This document shows, piece after piece, positions 7,172 to 14,933 of a stretch of DNA of 21,742 bases. The notes under the pieces are model-generated. The model worked only from the letters and a program-made list of their open reading frames with translations. It had not been told where the DNA came from and did not search any database. The number at the start of each line of letters is the position of its first letter. The stretch's first letter is position 1. The stretch comes from a virus: IMG/VR virus record IMGVR_UViG_3300031963_001035, positions 1 to 21,742 of that record; one strand, written 5' to 3'. The translations under genes were made by a program, and so were the position numbers.

Positions 7172-7759
7172 TTAAGTCTCCATGCTCAGGTCTTCAGGCC
7201 GCAAGAGCGCCCGGTCGAAGGTGGGAACGTACTTTTGACGGAACGCCGCCCGGATCGCCGTGCGCCCGGCATTGGCGAGCGCCATCACATCGTCAGGGGC
7301 CGAACGCTGGAACACCGGACCCGCAATCCGCGCCGCAATCATCGCCGCTACGTCGCCGTCATGCGTCGGGCCGAACGGCTGTTCGCTGATCAGCGTCAGG
7401 TCGGTTAGCTCTTTCCAGGCCGCCAATTCGGAGACGTAGATGTACCGCTCGGTCGATGTCCCCGCGACTTCCACAAGCGCGCCGTTCTGCACCGCCCGCT
7501 CGCTTCCGTCCTCGGTAATGGTTTCCGGCAGGGTCACCGTGATCGGAGAGCCCGACGTGTTGACCACCCGCTCGTTTTCCTTGGCGGTGTAGTTGGCCGT
7601 CACCAGCACCGGCTTGAGCGTGCGGATCGGGAAATACAGGTAGAAGCTCTGCGCATCCTCAAGCGCGGCTTCCATCTGCTCCGCCTCGGGCGTGTCGCCC
7701 ATAGGCAGGGCGCGCGTCATGCGAATGGCCCGCGTGAGGATAACTCGCATCGTGGTCAT
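7172..7759 (-). CDS. gp4-like head-tail adaptor (tail accessory factor) with inserted beta domain
   Basis: This 195-residue protein has a helical N-terminal part (1-43: ILTRAIRMTRAL, EQMEAALEDAQSFY) and a helical C-terminal part (131-180: VAAMIAARIAGPVF, MALANAGRTAIRAAF). These resemble the two helical parts of P22 gp4, the ring that extends the portal and joins it to gp10. Residues of about 47-120 form a beta-rich insert (NYTAKENERVVN, ITVTLPETI, NGALVEVAG) absent from P22 gp4 (166 aa); I recall such an insert in other phage gp4-like proteins. The start ATG 7759 overlaps the glycosyltransferase TGA (ATGA). The assignment also rests on position between coat and gp10-like genes. Confidence 0.7.
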   Translation of the reverse strand: MTTMRVILTRAIRMTRALPMGDTPEAEQMEAALEDAQSFYLYFPIRTLKPVLVTANYTAKENERVVNTSGSPITVTLPETITEDGSERAVQNGALVEVAGTSTERYIYVSELAAWKELTDLTLISEQPFGPTHDGDVAAMIAARIAGPVFQRSAPDDVMALANAGRTAIRAAFRQKYVPTFDRALLRPEDLSMET

Positions 7760-8442
7760 GCGGCCTCCGCCAAGTCACCGCCGGGCTGCCGGCGCAAATA
7801 GGTGTGAAAGCTGCCCGAATAGGCCGTCCCGTCCGCGCCGTGGTGCGTCAGTTCAAGCCTCGGGTTAATCCATATTTCCCCGCCCCGCGCGTTCCAGCGC
7901 CGGGAAAAGGCGTAATCCTCGCCGTACCAGACGCCCTCATGGGCGCCGTGGTTGAACAGGTCATGGCTCAGGCGATAAAGCGGCCCGTAATTCAGTTCCG
8001 GGTAAGCCTTCATCATTTCGTTGACGGCGTGCGGCGTGACCTTGAGGAACCCCGCCGGAACCCACTCGCCCCGGATGCAGCCGTCTTCGCGTTGTTCCGG
8101 GTAGCCCTCGGCGTCCGTGCGCCAGGTCCCCATATATTCGACCTTCTCGGTCTTGAACCGATACGTCCCACAGACAACGTCACCCGGCGTCTGCACCAGC
8201 TTGACCAGCTCGCCCGGTTCCCAGGACATATCGTGGTCAATGAACACGATGGCGTCCGGCTGCACGTCCAACGCCTTGCGGAGGATCGAGGCCCGCGCGT
8301 GCGAGATGTAGGCCGAGCCCACCTCATTGACCGCGAAGTGTTCAAACCCCGCCGCGTCGAGGTGCGGAACCTCCGCCTCCAAGGCCGCCAGGTAGGCGTC
8401 GAACGGGCGCTTGATCGTCGGGGTGCAGATCACCAGCTTCAA
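7756..8442 (-). CDS. GT-A-type (family 2-like) glycosyltransferase
   Basis: The 228-residue protein starts LVICTPTIKRP, the opening strand of nucleotide-sugar GT-A folds. IVFIDHDMSW (65-74) carries a DxD-like D69-H70-D71 that would bind the metal and sugar nucleotide, and GEDYAFSRRW (174-183) matches the ED motif near the acceptor site. LTHHG (198-202) could supply a metal-binding His. No membrane segment is present, so it should be soluble. The start is TTG 8442, overlapping the methyltransferase TGA (TTGA). The donor and acceptor cannot be read from sequence; candidates are capsid or spike proteins, host surface glycan, or DNA. Its place between coat and adaptor genes favours virion proteins, but that is inference. 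Confidence 0.8.
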   Translation of the reverse strand: MKLVICTPTIKRPFDAYLAALEAEVPHLDAAGFEHFAVNEVGSAYISHARASILRKALDVQPDAIVFIDHDMSWEPGELVKLVQTPGDVVCGTYRFKTEKVEYMGTWRTDAEGYPEQREDGCIRGEWVPAGFLKVTPHAVNEMMKAYPELNYGPLYRLSHDLFNHGAHEGVWYGEDYAFSRRWNARGGEIWINPRLELTHHGADGTAYSGSFHTYLRRQPGGDLAEAA

Positions 8443-8942
8443 GGCTTCCGCCCCGCACCCAGCAGCGTCCAGAACGCCAAGCCCTTGGCCGAAACCTCCT
8501 CGAAGCCCGCCGCCGTCATGGCCTTGGCGAGCGTGTCAGGCACGAACCCCGAGTGGTGCGCCATGTAGGGCGCGTCCTTGATCAGCCGGGACATGCCGTA
8601 AAACATATCGAGCCCACACACCGGACCCGCCGGGGACTCGTACAGAACCTCTTCGTCGGGCTTCACGCCGTCGAGGTTCGGGACGATGATGACCGCAATC
8701 CCTCCAGGCCGAAGCACCCGGTAGAACTCACCCAGCGCCACAGGCACTTCGTGCGGGTAAACGTGCTCCAGCGAGTGGCAGCTATAAACGACGTCGAACC
8801 CGCCGATGTCGCCCATGTCGAGCATGGAGGCGACGATATGCGGCTCAACGTCAGGATCGACGTCAAGCCGCACCTCGTCATGGTTCCCAAGCCACGCCGG
8901 AAGCGAGTCACGCCCGCACCCGACGTGGAGAACCGACGGCAC
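8439..8942 (-). CDS. Class I SAM-dependent methyltransferase
   Basis: At 167 residues this is a compact Rossmann methyltransferase. Motif I is HVGCG (6-10), the acidic end of strand 2 is LDVDP (26-30), motif IV is FDVVYSCHSLEH (49-60) and LRPGG (77-81) precedes strand 5. The SLEHV pattern is typical of the Methyltransf_11 group acting on small molecules or sugars; no DNA-methylase signature (DPPY, NPPY or PC) is visible. The start is GTG 8942, immediately after the TAA of the preceding gene, with GGAAGG about eleven bases upstream. It overlaps the glycosyltransferase gene, so the pair may add and then methylate a sugar. The substrate is unknown. Confidence 0.8.
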   Translation of the reverse strand: MPSVLHVGCGRDSLPAWLGNHDEVRLDVDPDVEPHIVASMLDMGDIGGFDVVYSCHSLEHVYPHEVPVALGEFYRVLRPGGIAVIIVPNLDGVKPDEEVLYESPAGPVCGLDMFYGMSRLIKDAPYMAHHSGFVPDTLAKAMTAAGFEEVSAKGLAFWTLLGAGRKP

Positions 8943-9179
8943 TTAGGCGCCGCCCTTCCAGAGACCCAGGTTGGTCAGCGTGTTCATGATCTCGATCACG
9001 GCTGCCTTCAGGTCGGTGGTGACATCCGCCGAGGAGGCGGTGCCGACGAGCGCGGTGCCCTGAGCGGCGCCGGCGCGCTGGCTGATCGCCGTGGTGCCGT
9101 AAAAGCCGATCAGGTGAGAGGTGGCTTGACCCACCCGGAGGCCGTCCGCAGGGGCGCGGCCAATAACTTCAGCGGTCAT
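8943..9179 (-). CDS. Small capsid-associated protein (possible decoration/head fibre)
   Basis: This 78-residue protein follows the coat gene and its terminator. It has HLIGFYGTTAISQ near residues 22-34, then an Ala/Thr-rich linker and a C-terminal helix (ADVTTDLKAAVIEIMNTLTNL) ending GLWKGG. The IGFYG.T...Q plus C-terminal coiled-coil layout recurs in small proteins beside phage coat genes, so a trimeric decoration or fibre-like capsid protein is plausible; I cannot name the family with certainty. AAAGGG lies about eight bases before the ATG. Placement after a strong terminator suggests lower expression than coat, or its own promoter. Confidence 0.65.
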   Translation of the reverse strand: MTAEVIGRAPADGLRVGQATSHLIGFYGTTAISQRAGAAQGTALVGTASSADVTTDLKAAVIEIMNTLTNLGLWKGGA

Positions 9180-9195
9180 GTCTGACCCTTTCTAT

Positions 9196-9228
9196 GAAAA
9201 GAGAGAGGCGGAGCCGAAGCCCCGCCTC
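9196..9228 (-). terminator. Intrinsic terminator after the coat gene
   Basis: On the minus strand a 10-bp stem (GAGGCGGGGC / GCTCCGCCTC, one G-U pair) closes a TTCG tetraloop and is followed at once by TCTCTTTTC. It sits 21 bases past the coat stop codon. It probably limits transcription into the decoration, sugar-modifying and tail genes, giving the coat protein the highest dose. Confidence 0.85.
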
Positions 9229-9248
9229 AGTTCCAGGGAGGAGACCGA

Positions 9249-10529
9249 TTAGGCCGTGCCGGAGAGGCGGACGCCTCGGCGGCGATCCACGTTCTTCACG
9301 CCGTAGACCACGTCGAAGCGGTGCAGGTGCGTGTCGTTGGTGGAGTCAGACGAACGCCAGTAGCGAACCGTCAGGCCGGTGTCGGGGTCGGTGGCGTAAT
9401 CCGCCTCGCCCGAGTAAGGCATGATCAGCTTCGCGGAGACCAGCGCGATGGCCTCGGGACGGAACACCGTGCCAAACTTGTAGGTCGTGGCGTCGGTGTT
9501 GGCCTCGTTGTCGTCACCCATCCACTGGATCGCGGCGTTGTCAGCCGGAGCCGCGCTCACCGTCTGGAACGCTCCAGAGGTGATGATCGGCGGGGTGATG
9601 GTCAGCGCCAGGTTCTGGTTGTCGCCCGTGCCGGTCGCCACCGAAGTGCCGCCGGTGATGACCGTGAACTGCTGCAGGAAGTCCTGCGTGGCCTTGGTCA
9701 TCGGGTTGACGGCGAACACCCCGTCAATGGTGAACACCTCGCCGGCGGCCACGGTCTGAGCGTTGCCGACGTTGTCGATGTTCAGCGTCTGCTGCCAATC
9801 GCCGTCCTTCACCGAAGCATAGGTGACGTTTTGGCTGGCGCCATCGACCAGGGCGTTGCCCGAGCGCGTGCCGGTCGTGACCGTCGAAGCGTTCTGGGTG
9901 GCGTACCAGTCGATGTTGCCGAGGATCGGCAGCTTGGCGCGGGTGAGCGCGTCGGAGGCGATCTTCTCGGTCTGGAGGCCGGACAGATTGCCGAGCATGG
10001 CCCAGGCATCCGAGGGATGCAGGAAGCCGACGCGGCCATCGGTCTCGACGCCCTGCTCATCAAGCCGCTGCGGAGCCTTGGACAGGTCCGAGAAGCTGTT
10101 GATGAGCTGACCCGGCGTTCCGACCCAGGAGTAGAACTGGCGGGTCACCGCGTGAATGTCGGTGTCCACCTGGTTCGCCAACTGAGCCGCAGCCGAGGTC
10201 ATGACCTTCGACTTCAGCAGGCTGTCAACGGTCAGGGTCTCTTCCATCGAGGTGAACTCGACGTCGATACCCTTCTGCTTGTCGATGGTCAGGGCGATTT
10301 CGCCTTCGACCACGTCTTGCACCTGGGCGACCGCGCCGTCACGCACCGTGAACTGCGGCGGGCGCTTGACGTAGACCGTGGTGCCGTTCTTCTGACCAGT
10401 GTTGCTGATCGGCTTGACGACAATGTCCTTGAACTCGCTCGTCACCACCTTGGCGGCCACGAGGTTGTTCTTCATGAGCTTGAGGAAGGTGTTAGCGTAC
10501 ACCTTCGGAGACAGGAGTGCGTTAGGCAT
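9249..10529 (-). CDS. Major capsid protein, P22 coat (gp5) family
   Basis: The 426-residue protein is close to P22 coat (430 aa). It starts MPNALLSPKVYANTFLKLMK. Residues of about 45-60 (QKNGTTVYVKRPPQF) correspond to the P-loop/E-loop area of the P22_CoatProtein family, and EGEIALTIDKQKGIDVEF is also characteristic. A beta-rich stretch at about 225-345 (VTYASVKDGDWQQTLNI through LALTITPPIITSG) fits the inserted I-domain that helps this family fold. The C-terminal VRYWRSSDSTNDTHLHRFDVVYGVKNVDRRRGVRLSG completes the HK97-like core. The ATG is preceded by GAGGACGG. It follows the scaffold gene by 32 bases and precedes a strong terminator, as expected for the most abundant virion protein. Confidence 0.93.
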   Translation of the reverse strand: MPNALLSPKVYANTFLKLMKNNLVAAKVVTSEFKDIVVKPISNTGQKNGTTVYVKRPPQFTVRDGAVAQVQDVVEGEIALTIDKQKGIDVEFTSMEETLTVDSLLKSKVMTSAAAQLANQVDTDIHAVTRQFYSWVGTPGQLINSFSDLSKAPQRLDEQGVETDGRVGFLHPSDAWAMLGNLSGLQTEKIASDALTRAKLPILGNIDWYATQNASTVTTGTRSGNALVDGASQNVTYASVKDGDWQQTLNIDNVGNAQTVAAGEVFTIDGVFAVNPMTKATQDFLQQFTVITGGTSVATGTGDNQNLALTITPPIITSGAFQTVSAAPADNAAIQWMGDDNEANTDATTYKFGTVFRPEAIALVSAKLIMPYSGEADYATDPDTGLTVRYWRSSDSTNDTHLHRFDVVYGVKNVDRRRGVRLSGTA

Positions 10530-10561
10530 TTGGGTTCCGTCCTCTTGGGACTAGAGCCGCC

Positions 10562-11386
10562 TCAGCCGTAGGTTTGCTCGAAGGCCGAGAAGTCGTCCGT
10601 GTCCGGCGCGACCTTGAATCGGCCTCCGGTCCCTCGCGCTTGCGGGGGAGGTTCCGGGGCATCGGTGGCGGTTTTTGGGGCTGGTCGTGGCGCTGCGGGC
10701 GCCGACAACCGGGCTGCGAGTTTTCCGATCTCAACGGCTTGGGCGTAGGGGTTGAGTGCCGCGATGCGGCGCGCCTCTGCCGGGTGTTTCGCCAGGTGAT
10801 ACGCCAGGGCCGGCGCTTCATCGGCTGCACGAGCGGCGTGCTGCATGACTTCCGTCATCACAGACGCGGCGCGCTCGTAGTTCTGACCCACCACGTCGTA
10901 GAAGTCCGGCGTTTGACCGGCGAAGGTCTCGGCCCGCTCGTTGAACCGCCGACGCTCGGCCTGTTCGGCTTCACGTTGGGCGCGCTCGTTGAACTGGCGC
11001 GTGACTTCCTGCCGGGCTTCCCAAGCGGCCTGCGCCCGAATGAAGCGCACGTCGTTTTCCCCATGCTCGTAAGCGTAGGGGCTGGGTTCCGGGTCTTCAT
11101 CGACCTGGGGCTCGGGGTCGCGTTGGCGCTCTTGCGGCTGGGTGGCCTTGGCCCTCCAGAACTCCGCCTCGCGTTCGGCTTCCCGCTTCTGCCGGGTCAT
11201 TTCATCGATGCGGTCTTGAAACGTCTTCTTCGGCTTGGGCTTTTCGCCAGAGCCGTCGTCGGCGGTTTCGGCGGGGGCATCGTCCCCGAGATGTTCGTCA
11301 CCCTGAGCGGGGGCTTGTTCCGTAACCTGATCGGCAACGGACACGTCTTCGGTCACGCCTTCCGGCGTGTTGGGGGCTTCTGACAT
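10562..11386 (-). CDS. P22-type scaffolding protein
   Basis: At 274 residues it is slightly shorter than P22 gp8 (303 aa). It is highly charged and mostly helical: an acidic N-terminus (VTEDVSVADQ, DDAPAETADDGSG), a basic Pro/Lys turn (KPKPKKTFQDRIDEMTRQKRE), a coiled-coil-like segment of about 120-155 (EVTRQFNERAQREAEQAERRRF) and a Pro-rich linker near 230-250. The C-terminal GRFKVAPDTDDFSAFEQTYG would hold the coat-binding helix-turn-helix. It guides procapsid assembly and leaves the head before packaging. The gene lies between portal and coat exactly as in P22. No strong Shine-Dalgarno precedes ATG 11386. Confidence 0.85.
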   Translation of the reverse strand: MSEAPNTPEGVTEDVSVADQVTEQAPAQGDEHLGDDAPAETADDGSGEKPKPKKTFQDRIDEMTRQKREAEREAEFWRAKATQPQERQRDPEPQVDEDPEPSPYAYEHGENDVRFIRAQAAWEARQEVTRQFNERAQREAEQAERRRFNERAETFAGQTPDFYDVVGQNYERAASVMTEVMQHAARAADEAPALAYHLAKHPAEARRIAALNPYAQAVEIGKLAARLSAPAAPRPAPKTATDAPEPPPQARGTGGRFKVAPDTDDFSAFEQTYG

Positions 11387-11452
11387 TGGCGCTTTCGCGG
11401 AAGTCCCGAGGCGCGTGATCCAGGGGCGGGACGAACCCCCCGGCGCGAAACC

Positions 11453-13630
11453 TTAGCCGGCCGCTTCAGGCGTCGGCGGGTTGATCTTGTTCTGTAGGTC
11501 CGCTTCGGAGTGCATCACTTCCAGCGGCTTGCGTTCCAGGTCCATGATGTCGCCTTGCAGCGCCACCTGTGAGCGTTGGGCTTCAACCTCGGCTTTCACC
11601 GCGTCGGCCTGCGCCTTGCGTAGCTGCGCCATCTTCAGCGCCTCATCGAGCGGCGTGACGGCGGGGCCTGACTCCTGACCCACCGCTTCGGCTTCGCGCA
11701 TCGCCTTGATCGCCTCGGCCTGGGTCTTCTGAACCTGGGCTTCCTTCTCCGCGAGCGCCAGTTGCCCGGCCTGCATCTGCATGGCCTGCTGCTGCTGTTG
11801 CTCGGCCTGGGCCGCTTGCATCGCCTGCTGACGCTGCTGCATCTCTTCGGGCGATAGGTCTTCGTCCTTCTCCTCGGCCATGCCGGGCGGAAGCGCCTTC
11901 TTGAGCCGCTCCGCGATCAGGTCAGCGCCGGGCCAATCCATGTTGCGCGCGATCAGGTCGCCGGCCATCTGAGCGGCGCCCGGAACCGCTTGCATGAATT
12001 GCATCATGCTCTCGGCGGCTTCGACGCGCTTCGTGCTGTAAGATGCTCCGGTTTCCACCACCACGTCATAGCGGCCACGGTTGATGTCGATGCTCTCCGG
12101 GTTCATCGGGTCGTTAATGCGCTTGACCTTGACCGCCTCGTCTTCGCCGATCACGCGGATCGTGCGCGCGGTGTCGTAGGCAATCGGAATCAGCGCATTG
12201 ATGACCCGCCCGGCCTCGGCAATCGCGGCTTGGAGGTTGTCGTGGTAGATATAGCTTGCCACGTCGCCTTCACGCTGGCGGGCGATGATGGCTTTGCCGC
12301 TGGTCTCGTTGGACGTCATGCCGAGCGAGGCGTCGTGCAGCCCGGTCGTGTCCTTGATGTCCTGGGTGAGTATCTGGCTCTCTTGCAGCACCGCGCTGTT
12401 CAGGGTCGGCGGGCCGACGAACTGCGGCGGAACCTGACCCGAGTAGACCAGCAACGTGTCGTCGTTCTGATACGCCGTGCGGAAGGCTTCCTGATCGCCC
12501 TCGGTGTTCTCGTGCAGAATCCACTTGCCGTTGCCCGCAAGCGCCAGCATCTCAGCCGACTTGGACCGCCAGTAGTTCCGCAGCCGGTAGCTATCGCGGG
12601 CGAACCGCACCAGCCCGAACCGCACCCGCTTGGCGCGGACGTTGACCTCCCAACCGCGCGCCCGAAAGATAGGCAGGCGCGGAATGGGCAACTCATGCGG
12701 GCCGGACAGGATCGCGTGACCCGTCATCAGATACATGCAGGCGTACTTCCGAACGCCCTTGCGGATCATCGGCTCGCCGTCATCGTCCAGCGCGAAAGGC
12801 GCGGGCAACGGGCGCAGCTTCTGGCCCTTCGACGTCCGCACGATCATGGCGGGCATCATCGGGTCGGTCATATCCACTTCGACCGTCGATCCGGTCTCAA
12901 GGCGCGCGTATGTCGTCGGCTCCGACTTCATCCGCCAAAACTCGACAACGCGGACCTCGTCGCGCTTGTACCAGCCGTTGGCGTCGGCCTTGGGAACCTC
13001 TAGTTCCGAAGGCAGCTCCTGCTTCCACTGCTTTTCAAACGCCTTGCGGGGCATCGCCTCTTCAACAAAGCACCACTCCGCATCACGCCCGGTCCGTTCA
13101 CCCGCGAACGGGTCCCAGACCACCGCGAAGGCGTCGGGGATGTTCTTGATCTCGATGTCGCGCTCAAAGCCGGTGTCGTCGGCGTACTTCAGCCCCACGC
13201 GGAAGTTGCCGATCCCGCAGCCGACTTGGTTCTCACCCGCCGCGATGTAGACACCCTGCGCGTCGTTGTCCCGCTCGATGGCGCGGATCAGCCCCTCGCG
13301 GACCTCGGCCAAGTCCTTGTCGGCGTCTTCGGCCGGGCGCACGCGGATCGACGGGCGGTTGATCCGCATGTCGCCCACCACCTGGGCAATCTTCTGCGGT
13401 AGGTCGTTGATCGTCAGGCGAGGCTTGCCGGCGCGAGTCTTGACCGCATCGTCATCCCACTGGTCACCGGCCAGGAACTTCAGGTCTTCGTCGGCCTGGT
13501 CGCGGTTCTCGCGGTCGTAATCGACGCCGTTCTGGAATAGCTCGCGGACCTCCTGGCAGAACTCGCCCTCGTCCTTGTAGCCCGGCGGCACTTTGGCTTT
13601 GCGGGCAGGCTTTTCGGCGTCGTAAGCCAT
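11453..13630 (-). CDS. Portal protein, P22 gp1 family
   Basis: The product is 725 residues, the same length as P22 gp1. The N-terminal part has DQADEDLKFLAGDQWDDD and RLTINDLPQKIAQVVGDMR, typical of P22-type portals, and the middle has WDPFAGERTGRDAEWCFVE, RNYWRSKSAEMLALAGNGKW and LGMTSNETSGKAI. Residues of about 593-705 form a long Gln-rich coiled coil (with EQQQQQAMQMQ), matching the C-terminal barrel that runs into the P22 capsid and senses packaging. Twelve copies would form the DNA channel. The ATG sits four bases after the terminase TAG and behind GGGGAGG, a strong ribosome site. Confidence 0.93.
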   Translation of the reverse strand: MAYDAEKPARKAKVPPGYKDEGEFCQEVRELFQNGVDYDRENRDQADEDLKFLAGDQWDDDAVKTRAGKPRLTINDLPQKIAQVVGDMRINRPSIRVRPAEDADKDLAEVREGLIRAIERDNDAQGVYIAAGENQVGCGIGNFRVGLKYADDTGFERDIEIKNIPDAFAVVWDPFAGERTGRDAEWCFVEEAMPRKAFEKQWKQELPSELEVPKADANGWYKRDEVRVVEFWRMKSEPTTYARLETGSTVEVDMTDPMMPAMIVRTSKGQKLRPLPAPFALDDDGEPMIRKGVRKYACMYLMTGHAILSGPHELPIPRLPIFRARGWEVNVRAKRVRFGLVRFARDSYRLRNYWRSKSAEMLALAGNGKWILHENTEGDQEAFRTAYQNDDTLLVYSGQVPPQFVGPPTLNSAVLQESQILTQDIKDTTGLHDASLGMTSNETSGKAIIARQREGDVASYIYHDNLQAAIAEAGRVINALIPIAYDTARTIRVIGEDEAVKVKRINDPMNPESIDINRGRYDVVVETGASYSTKRVEAAESMMQFMQAVPGAAQMAGDLIARNMDWPGADLIAERLKKALPPGMAEEKDEDLSPEEMQQRQQAMQAAQAEQQQQQAMQMQAGQLALAEKEAQVQKTQAEAIKAMREAEAVGQESGPAVTPLDEALKMAQLRKAQADAVKAEVEAQRSQVALQGDIMDLERKPLEVMHSEADLQNKINPPTPEAAG

Positions 13631-13631
13631 A

Positions 13632-14933
13632 CTACCTCCCCATCCATGCGTTGCCGCCCGCGTGAACGGGCTTGCGTGCCGCTTCCCGCTTCACGCGGGG
13701 TTCGTCGTAGGCCACCGCCAGAAGCCCGAAGGCATCCGCGCCGTGTGACGCCCAATCGTGCTCAGGCCCGAGGCCAATCTCGCGCTTGTCGTCGCGGCGT
13801 TCGTGGTACGCGCCCAACACCTCAAGGCCGTCCGCCGTCGTCGCTTCGTTGAACCACATGCGGGGAAACAACCGCCGCCCCGCATCAATCCGAAGCATGG
13901 CCGCCGATGGTCCCTGGTTGCGGATCACCTCGACGTCGAAGCCCGCTTCCCGCGCCTGGTCCTCGTAGCTCTTGCCGTTGTGGTTCTCAGGGCCGACCCG
14001 CGAACCGTCGTGCGGGAGATAGACCATGCAGCCGCGATAGCCGCGCTGGCGTAGCTCCTCGAAGTAGTAGCTAGGCGGTTGGCCCGAGCCCTCGATGTAG
14101 TCCAGCAGGGTGATCTTCTGGCCCACCCATTGCGCCACCCAGATCGCCGTATGGTCGCGCCGGCCAAGGTCCCAGAAGGTTCGTATCGCCATGTTCGGAT
14201 CGCGGGCCACGAAGCCGATGCGGTTTTCCTTCCGCGCCTCGGTCAGGCTTGCCGCGTAGTAAGCGCCTTCGGTCACCTTGGCGTAACCACCCTCCCAAAT
14301 GTGGTCGTATTGGTCTGGTCGTGCGGCTTGATCGTCCAACCGCTCGCGCTCCAGTTCGACCGGAAACCACGGATTGTCTGACCAGTTGGCCCTGACCACT
14401 TGGGCGCCGGTCGGCAGATGTTCGCCCCTCAGAAGCGTATCAACCGGGTCGGTCTTGCGGTTCGGGTTCCACGAGAACCAAAGCTCCGAAGCCTTGGCGC
14501 GGATCGTCGGCCGGAGAAGCGTCAGGCTGCGAGCGCTCAGGCTTTGGGCTTCCTCGACCCAGGCCCGCTGGAAACCCTCCAGCGACTTGATGCTTTCCGC
14601 CGTGTGATCCTGCATCCCGACGAACGTGATAAGCCCACCGCCGGGCGTTTCGATCCGGTCATTCAGAACCCGGAAGCCGTCCGCCTCGCCCAAGCCGTAG
14701 TCCGATAGCTTCTGTTCGATCAGGCGCTTCGAGCTTTGCGCCAGAGACTTCTGCACCTCACGAACACACACGCTGAGAGCGCCGCGTTGCGCCAGGTGCT
14801 CCTCGACCATGAGGCCCGCGAAGAAGTGCGACTTCCCCGATCCGCGACCACCCCAAGCGCCCTTGTAGCGAGCGGGCTGGAGTAGCGGGACGAAGATGCG
14901 CGCCGTGGGGATATCAAGACTTCGGGTCGACAA
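13632..14933 (-). CDS. terL: Terminase large subunit
   Basis: This 433-residue packaging motor has an ATPase domain with Walker A GGRGSGKS (28-35), Walker B AWVEEA (124-129) and a WNPNRKTDPVD motif (155-165) typical of PBSX-like terminases. The RNase H-like nuclease has D255 (FWDLGRRDHTA), D309 (LPHDG) and D400 (SHGADAF). It pumps DNA through the portal and cuts the concatemer. The start is the TTG at 14933, overlapping terS by 20 bases: the frame is closed by TGA at 14945-14943, and no ATG or GTG occurs before Walker A, so TTG is the only standard start that keeps the ATPase intact. The weak start is probably driven by coupling to terS. Confidence 0.93.
   Translation of the reverse strand: MSTRSLDIPTARIFVPLLQPARYKGAWGGRGSGKSHFFAGLMVEEHLAQRGALSVCVREVQKSLAQSSKRLIEQKLSDYGLGEADGFRVLNDRIETPGGGLITFVGMQDHTAESIKSLEGFQRAWVEEAQSLSARSLTLLRPTIRAKASELWFSWNPNRKTDPVDTLLRGEHLPTGAQVVRANWSDNPWFPVELERERLDDQAARPDQYDHIWEGGYAKVTEGAYYAASLTEARKENRIGFVARDPNMAIRTFWDLGRRDHTAIWVAQWVGQKITLLDYIEGSGQPPSYYFEELRQRGYRGCMVYLPHDGSRVGPENHNGKSYEDQAREAGFDVEVIRNQGPSAAMLRIDAGRRLFPRMWFNEATTADGLEVLGAYHERRDDKREIGLGPEHDWASHGADAFGLLAVAYDEPRVKREAARKPVHAGGNAWMGR

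Noticed and set aside
9321-10571. 416-codon plus-strand frame opposite the coat gene
   Set aside because: Antisense to a clear P22-type coat protein; Arg/Val/His-rich translation typical of shadow frames.
10574-11383. 269-codon plus-strand frame opposite the scaffold gene, with hydrophobic-looking stretches
   Set aside because: The Leu/Gly/Phe runs are the reverse complement of charged scaffold codons; no signal or family features hold up.
11393-11450. TTTCGCG/CGCGAAA inverted repeat between portal and scaffold genes
   Set aside because: Seven-base arms about 44 bases apart with no U-run; likely chance in GC-rich DNA.
11990-13003. 337-codon plus-strand frame opposite the portal gene
   Set aside because: Antisense shadow of a certain gene; no recognisable motif.
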